NCBI GenBank assembly: GCA_012932295.1
Contig: JAAONU010000006.1
Coordinates: 21,841,453-21,905,452, forward strand
Origin: Cyclina sinensis
Taxonomy: Eukaryota; Mollusca; Bivalvia; Venerida; Veneridae
Direction of reading: 5' to 3'
DNA length: 64,000 nucleotides
Shown here in pieces: positions 58,754 to 64,000 of the stretch (its first letter is position 1; each line of letters opens with the position of its first letter). The notes under the pieces are model-generated. The model was given only the letters and a program-made list of their open reading frames with translations. It had not been told where the DNA came from and ran no database searches. The position numbers were made by a program, and so were the translations under genes.

Positions 58754-59876
58754 TTAAACTTGGTAAAATGTTGGGTCTTTTCAGCTTAATTAAACCTTAC
58801 AAGTGGGTCTTAAGTCGATTGTTGGGTCTTCAAGTCGATTAATGGGTCCAGACCCAACAATTTTTCGACCCACTAATAATAAATCATCTAGATTGGATTT
58901 TTTCGAAGGATGCGTTGTAAATAAAAGGTAATGTAAAACTCCACTTGTTGGGTCTATATGGTCCATGGGGGTCGTTTTTGGATTACGATGTTGTCTGGTT
59001 CCCTAAAGTGTGACAAGACACGCTGAAAAACTAGAACCAATGAAGCACGCATGCGCACCGTAACTAACAACAACAACAATGGCGGGGTATGACTGAAAAT
59101 CGGAAAGTGCCCTTTTCGCGGAAAGGGCCTGATTCTTACGAAAAGGACCTAAATTTTCTTTGATGTTCGAGATATGAGTGATTAATGGTTTAAACTGTTC
59201 TGTATATGGAAATGCTAGGACAAAATTTAAACTAAGACTGTTTTTCTTAAATCTAGTTGTCATAACAAGTGTTTATAAAGTTCTCACGTATTCCTTCTCT
59301 ACAAAAAGGAATAGGTGGCATACGAAAAGGGGCTAACACATACAATAATACAAATAATATCCTTTTTTAAATAGTCTTTTAAATGTTTCAGTACAACATG
59401 TGCATACATCAATGGAAACTGCGTTTTATTGCGCTTTTGAAAGCGAATTCCTCATCGCTGCCAATTACCAAATTTGAAATTTCGATGTCCTTTAAATTGT
59501 CTGCGATGTCGTGTAGAAATGACTGATATGCTTTTGTTGTAGAACTTTGGTGTATAAAAGTCTGTGAGTAAGAACAGAATGCAAAATACCCCTAAAGTTT
59601 AACTTTATAAGGTTTAGAGTTATGCCACGATTTCCAGAATTCATTACAGATTTATTTCGTGACATCATGTTAATTGTTAAGCCAACAAATTTGGCAAAAG
59701 TCAGTAGAAACGAATGCTACTAATATTTTATTCTTTTTAGAATGCCATAAAGATAACACAGAGTTTATGTGTATATCTGGTTGTTTATTTAATAGAATTT
59801 AATAAACTGAGGGTGTCCGCAAACCCGCTGCGCTTGATGTATTGCTGCTGATTAGACACGTAACATAGTAACACTT
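58751..59876. other. Non-coding stretch before the assembly gap
   Basis: From 58760 to 58880 the word 'ttgggtct' recurs four times and once inverted ('agacccaac'), a possible foldback. Nothing else was recognised. Confidence 0.4.
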
Positions 59877-59976
59877 NNNNNNNNNNNNNNNNNNNNNNNN
59901 NNNNNNNNNNNNNNNNNNNNNNNNNNNNNNNNNNNNNNNNNNNNNNNNNNNNNNNNNNNNNNNNNNNNNNNNNNNN
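59877..59976. other. Assembly gap of 100 N
   Basis: Exactly 100 undetermined bases, the usual placeholder for a gap of unknown size. The integrase remnant starts right at its right edge, so the missing part probably contains more of that retroelement. Confidence 0.99.
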
Positions 59977-61030
59977 CTTGAACTTGTTTGCATGGACTAT
60001 CTCTCTTTGGAAATGTCTTCTGGTGGATATGAACACATACTTGATTACAGATCACTTTACTAGTTTAGCACAGGCGATTCCTACGAGAAAACCAGACTGC
60101 TCATACCACAGCTAAAATTCTGTGAGCAGTTTATCTGCCATTTGGTTTCCCGAGCCTGCATAGCGATCAGGACGTAACTTTGAAAGCTCTGTCATCCAGG
60201 AACTATGCAAGTTGGCTAACGTGGATAAGAGTGAGGACCACGCCATACCACCCACAAGGGAATGGGATACCAGAGCGTTTTAATCAAACATTCTGAACAT
60301 GCTCGGTACTTTAGATATGACAAGAAAGTGAATTGGAACGCTCATGTACCTGCCCTTTACACGCCTAAATTCAATCCGTCATGAAAGCACAGGGCTTTCA
60401 CATCACCACATTTTCTAATGTTTGGACGTCATCCGCGTCTTGCCATTGATGCCTTTTAGGTATTGACCCCAATGACACCCAAGAGCCACTCCAATTATGT
60501 GCGAGACTAACCGAAACGTCTGGACTTTGCCTACAAGGTAGCTTCTCGTGAGTCAAGGAGGCAAGCCCGTCGACACAAAAGGCGCTATGACTTGAAGTCC
60601 GAGAGGCATCAGTAAAGCCAGGATCGGGTCCTTGTTAGAAATGTTGGCCTCAAGGGTAAAAACAAGCTCGCTGATAAGTGGGGAAGAGATGTGTATGTTG
60701 TTCTGACCGTCCAAATGAGGATATCCTGTCTTTACTGTAAGTAAAGAGCATGGAAGAAGTCCCATTAGAACTGTTCATAGAAATTTACTCCTCCTTTTCT
60801 TGGGAACTCCCTCTTAAACGTCCAAAACAAGATAAGGACCCTCAGAACTCTTTACCCTCTTTGTCGACACCATCAATGCCAAGGTCTCAGTTGCCAAGTT
60901 CAGTGCTTTCGTCCGGTAAGTATGTAATCATCCTCAGCGAAGGAAGCCTAATCTTAATCCTAGTGCTGAACCATTTATCCAGGTCGTCCGGTTCGAAGCA
61001 ACAGAAACCCAAATGGTTATCAATCAAATG
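59977..61030 (+). pseudogene. Ty3/Gypsy integrase remnant
   Basis: With several frameshifts and stops, the plus strand shows integrase-core pieces in order: VCMDYLSLE (first catalytic D), ITDHFTSLAQAIPTR, FGFPSLHSDQ (second D) and TTPYHPQGNGIPERFNQTF (the E region, 60230-60290), then a C-terminal part, RVLVRNVGLKGKNKLADKWG (about 60627-60690). It is a dead fragment; everything before the integrase is missing into the gap. Confidence 0.85.
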
Positions 61031-61915
61031 ATTGGGTCACATAGTTATTTTGTAACAGCTGGTTACAGAAAAAGTTAGTGTTTTTTTTATCCTATTTTAT
61101 ATTTTATATTGGAGGTTTGTCATTTGTTCATTAGAATTTGACAGGTGATGAAGGCTGATGTACATTTGAGCACGTTTGTTGATTGAATGTATTTGGTTCA
61201 GAGGTTTTGCTAGGTACGCAAAATATTTTCAGGTGTTTATAATTTGGACTGCACACATTTATATAGCTCTCCGGTTCTGAAATTGTTTTATTTCAGGATC
61301 AAAGATACTTGACAGGTTGTGTAAAGGTTTGTATAATGGTGTTTACCATATGATAGATTTTTTCAAAAAAATACTGGAAGACGATTTTACAAAGTAGTTT
61401 GTTTTTGTTCAGATGCAAAGTCCTCAGATACACGAATAACATCTACGGATTCTGTTTTATAAGAGAATACCATTGGTATATAAAATTTTCACAAATTTAG
61501 TGCCATTTGTGAATATATATGAAATGTTTGTCTTAATAGAGCATTGATATTGAGTTGATTGAATCGTAACTTATTAGTTTCATTCAATCTCACAGTCTAT
61601 ATTAGAGCATTGTAGGCCTGGATGTTCATAGTAAATTTGTAGTCCGTCTTGATGTTTGAAAAAGCAGGGACAGGTTCATATTATGTATGCTGTAGTATTA
61701 TTACCAGTTTACGTAGTTTTGTAAGTTATGTATTTTTGTAGCTGTACATGGTCTAGTTAAAGCTCGCATAGTACATGTATTTTCTGTATGTTTTAAAAGT
61801 GGTATTATTAATTTGTATATACTTTACAGTTATACTATAGATATATTTAAGTAGATTTAGTACTTGCTGACGGTTTAAAATGTCGGGACGACATTTTCCG
61901 CTGTGAGGGGAAGGA
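61031..61915. other. Retroelement 3' non-coding region
   Basis: AT-rich sequence between the integrase remnant and the probable 3' LTR. It ends in a purine-rich run, gtgaggggaagga (61903-61915), that fits a polypurine tract. Confidence 0.45.
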
Positions 61916-62242
61916 TGTCACAGGATCAGGTATACATGTATGTTTGTCTGTCTGTCTTACTTTTGTTACTACTTGTCTTCCGTAGTTTCATTTGTCCATG
62001 TCTTCGTATACACTCGCCCTATACTATCCTAAGCCCTATACAATATACTAATTTCATATTTACCACCTTGACGGGCCTCTCTATCTAAATTCCACTTCAT
62101 TGCTTATTTGCACTGCACATGCACACTAAGAAAGAGATATTGATGGCGAGAGCCACGATTTTCATTCCTCTGTATTATATATTGTAGAAGCGCATATTTG
62201 TGTATTTGCAGACCTTACACCCAGGTCCCAAGACAGAACTTA
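61916..62242 (+). mobile_element. Probable 3' LTR of the Gypsy element
   Basis: Begins TGTCACAGGATCAGG directly after the purine run and may end at ...agaacttaca (62242), giving about 327 bp with TG...CA ends. The partner LTR is not in the window, so the boundaries are inferred. Confidence 0.45.
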
Positions 62243-62354
62243 CAGCAGGACCAATACGAGAGGTTTAGTATCTTTTGACTGCCACATGAAGAAAAGCAGA
62301 TTGTCTTGGTAGAGGGAAATATACAAGTCAAAGATAAAAAGACCAGAGCTTTTC

Positions 62355-62612
62355 TTGATATCAACTCTTGGACAGATGTGTTTTTTAATATATACGTCCA
62401 TTTACAGCTCTGTGCATAGCAATGAAATTCAAGGGCTTTTGAAATACATGTTTAATGTTCGTTTGGCAGCGTCTAGGGCATCTGGTAAAGGCTGGCTTAC
62501 TTATGATGAACAGTTCAGACACAAAAAGGCTCGTAATCCAACATTGCAATGGGGTAAAGTTTGTCACGAACTGTGGCTACTGTATGTTTACAGCTATCGC
62601 AGTTCTTTCTAG
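62355..62612 (+). pseudogene. DIRS-like gag/ORF1 fragment
   Basis: Reads GLLKYMFNVRLAASRASGKG, then WLTYDEQFRHKKA and LQWGKVCHELWLL. This W-x-YD-x-QFR block followed by a cysteine-histidine stretch (about 62645-62750, broken by stops) is typical of the first protein of DIRS-like elements. Stops lie on both sides. Confidence 0.6.
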
Positions 62613-62773
62613 GTCCAGAATCATCCATCTCCAATGAAGAAGTGTTATGATTTTAATTTTAAAAGGAATTTGCAATAAAGGTGGTTGCACTTTTGCCCAC
62701 TTGTGTATGCGATGTAACAAGTCTCATCCAAGTAAATCATGTTTGATGCAATTTAATAGGCCAAATATCTTTA

Positions 62774-63340
62774 ATGGCAGGGCAAACACTAATCCAGGAG
62801 CCAGTGGGTCCAGATGACGTTTCCCTGGGTCTGGCAAAGTCGCCAATTAATATACATGTTTTACAGGAATATTTAGAGCATTATCCAAATAGAGCTGATG
62901 CTGCAGAATTAATTAATTGTTTTAAGTTTGGTTTTAAACTCCAGAATGACGGACCAAGTGTCGAGTCCTCCTGTCACAATTTAAAGTCCCGTTATTCAGA
63001 ATCCTAATGAAGCATTTAAAAAAATAATGACAGAAGTAAAAACAGGGCGAATAGCAGGGCCTTTTAAAGAAAGACCATTAAAAAATCTCAGAATTTCCCC
63101 TATTGGCCTAGTATCGCAAAAAATGGTTCATGGAGATTAATTCATCACCTGTCTTATCCAAAAGGTTCAAGCTTAAATGATAACATAGATAGTAAATTGT
63201 GCACAGTGAGGTACACGTTTCTTGATCAAGTTATTGATTCACTCAGTTTACTAGGATGTCATGCCCTGCTCGGAAAAAATTGACATAGAAAATGCATTTT
63301 GAATTTTACCTATACATCCCGCTGATTTTGACCTACTGGG
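62774..63340 (+). pseudogene. DIRS-like reverse transcriptase, N-terminal part with frameshifts
   Basis: Starts SPINIHVLQEYLEHYPN and GFKLQNDGPS, shifts frame near 62990, then VKTGRIAGPFKERPLKNLR and RISPIGLV, shifts again near 63105, then LIHHLSYPKGSSLNDNID. Motif A lies near 63280 and is broken by a stop. Confidence 0.65.
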
Positions 63341-63351
63341 TTTTACATTAA

Positions 63352-63807
63352 ATGGGTTTTATTTCATTGACAAATGTTTGCCCATGGGCTGTTCCCTTTC
63401 CTGTGCCCTTTTTGAAACAAAAATCAACTTTTTTAGAATGGCTGGTCAGAGCCAAGGAACCGCAGGGCGTGGCACATCATTATTTAGATGACTTTATTTT
63501 TATTGGCAAGCCAAGCACAAATGAATGTTTTAACCGTATGCGTGTCTTTCATGAAATATGTAACATGTTAGGTGTTCCTTTAGCTGATGAAAAGAATGTC
63601 TGGCCAACGGAAATTTTATCATTCTTAGGCTTTGAGCTGAATTCAAGTCTCATGCAACTTAGAATACCTTCGGATAAACTTCACAAGCTGTCAGAGTTGC
63701 TTACTGTATTCCTTAATAAGAAAAAAGACAACCTTGCAAGAATTTCAGTCTCTGATAGGTTTACTAGACTTTTGTTCAAGGGCTATTCCTTGTTCCAGAG
63801 CTTTTAA
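63352..63807 (+). pseudogene. DIRS-like reverse transcriptase catalytic part
   Basis: Open for 151 codons. After a frame-damaged motif B it gives AHHYLDDFIFIGKPS, with the paired catalytic aspartates, then MLGVPLADEKNVWPTEILSF and LGFEL. The next frame (about 63808-64000) reads LHTDSSGTFSLGCAAIF, an RNase H-like start, up to the window edge. Confidence 0.75.
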
Positions 63808-64000
63808 CAGGCGTTTTTATGATTCAGTATGGGGGGTGGTTAACCAAAATCATAACATAAGACTTTTCAATGGTTCTTGTATTTTTCCAGAATTGAATTG
63901 GTCAGACCCCTCTGTGTTACAATTGCACACAGATAGCTCAGGAACATTTTCTTTAGGATGTGCTGCAATCTTTCGTAGGCATTGGGTCTTTATGCAGTGG

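Larger units (their letters stand above)
62263..64000 (+). mobile_element. Degenerate DIRS-like retroelement, cut by window end
   Basis: A gag-like piece, a damaged zinc-knuckle stretch, a reverse transcriptase and the start of an RNase H-like domain follow each other on the plus strand with at least four frameshifts or stops. The RT has the HYLDDFIFIG form of the catalytic box rather than FADD or the usual Gypsy form. A tyrosine recombinase would be expected beyond 64000. Confidence 0.7.

Noticed and set aside
54224..59876. Searched for trypsin-like serine protease exons to complete gene B
   Set aside because: No TAAHC-like, DIAL-like or GDSGG-like motif was seen in any frame by eye; the stretch is repeats and simple sequence. 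Absence by eye is not proof.
60750..61031. Open frame of 93 codons considered as a separate gene
   Set aside because: It overlaps the decayed C-terminal part and tail of the Gypsy integrase in another frame and has no motif of its own.

Overview
This is eukaryotic, AT-rich animal DNA. It has canonical GT-AG introns, secreted multi-exon proteins built from sushi (CCP) modules, and introns packed with molluscan-type repeats: 'gtccgtccgtcc' leaders, 'aaggtcaaggtcac' satellites, tRNA-derived SINEs, short foldback elements and DIRS-like/Gypsy/LINE retroelements. The repeats and gene families point to a bivalve mollusc, probably a heterodont. That is inference from pattern; no search was run. A 100-base run of N at 59877-59976 is a scaffold gap.

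Two genes were reconstructed exon by exon, with every splice phase agreeing. Gene A (minus strand, coding 14407 down to 4068, 3' end not found) encodes a signal peptide and at least eight CCP modules on 12 exons. Gene B (plus strand, 26835-55011, 12 exons, 663 codons plus stop) encodes a signal peptide, five CCP modules and a von Willebrand factor A (VWA) domain with a complete MIDAS metal site. This is the architecture of complement factor B/C2, but the reading frame closes four residues into a tiny last exon. No serine protease domain follows in the window. The two genes are divergent, with start codons about 12.4 kb apart, which suggests a small innate-immune (complement-like) locus.

Layout: 1-4.0 kb, repeats with no clear gene. 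4.1-14.4 kb, gene A, with SINEs, a TIR-bounded element carrying Pol III boxes, a Mutator-like element with an 11-bp target duplication, and a palindromic TTCGTTTAAACGAA array in its introns. 14.4-26.5 kb, intergenic: a SINE, a 45-bp satellite (16.4-17.4 kb), a LINE with endonuclease and reverse transcriptase (18.4-22.4 kb) and a second TIR/tRNA-like element. 26.5-55 kb, gene B; its 13.6-kb third intron and 5.8-kb ninth intron hold large tandem-repeat elements with short inverted ends. 55-58.7 kb, a repeat carrying a composite pair of 665-bp TIR elements. 60-62.2 kb, remains of a Ty3/Gypsy integrase and a probable 3' LTR. 62.3-64 kb, a decayed DIRS-like element running off the window.

The strongest leads for new biology are the protease-less factor B-like gene, the disulfide-deficient CCP module of gene A, the TIR elements with internal tRNA-like promoters, the composite transposon-like pair, and an intronic satellite repeating a nuclear-receptor-type half-site.
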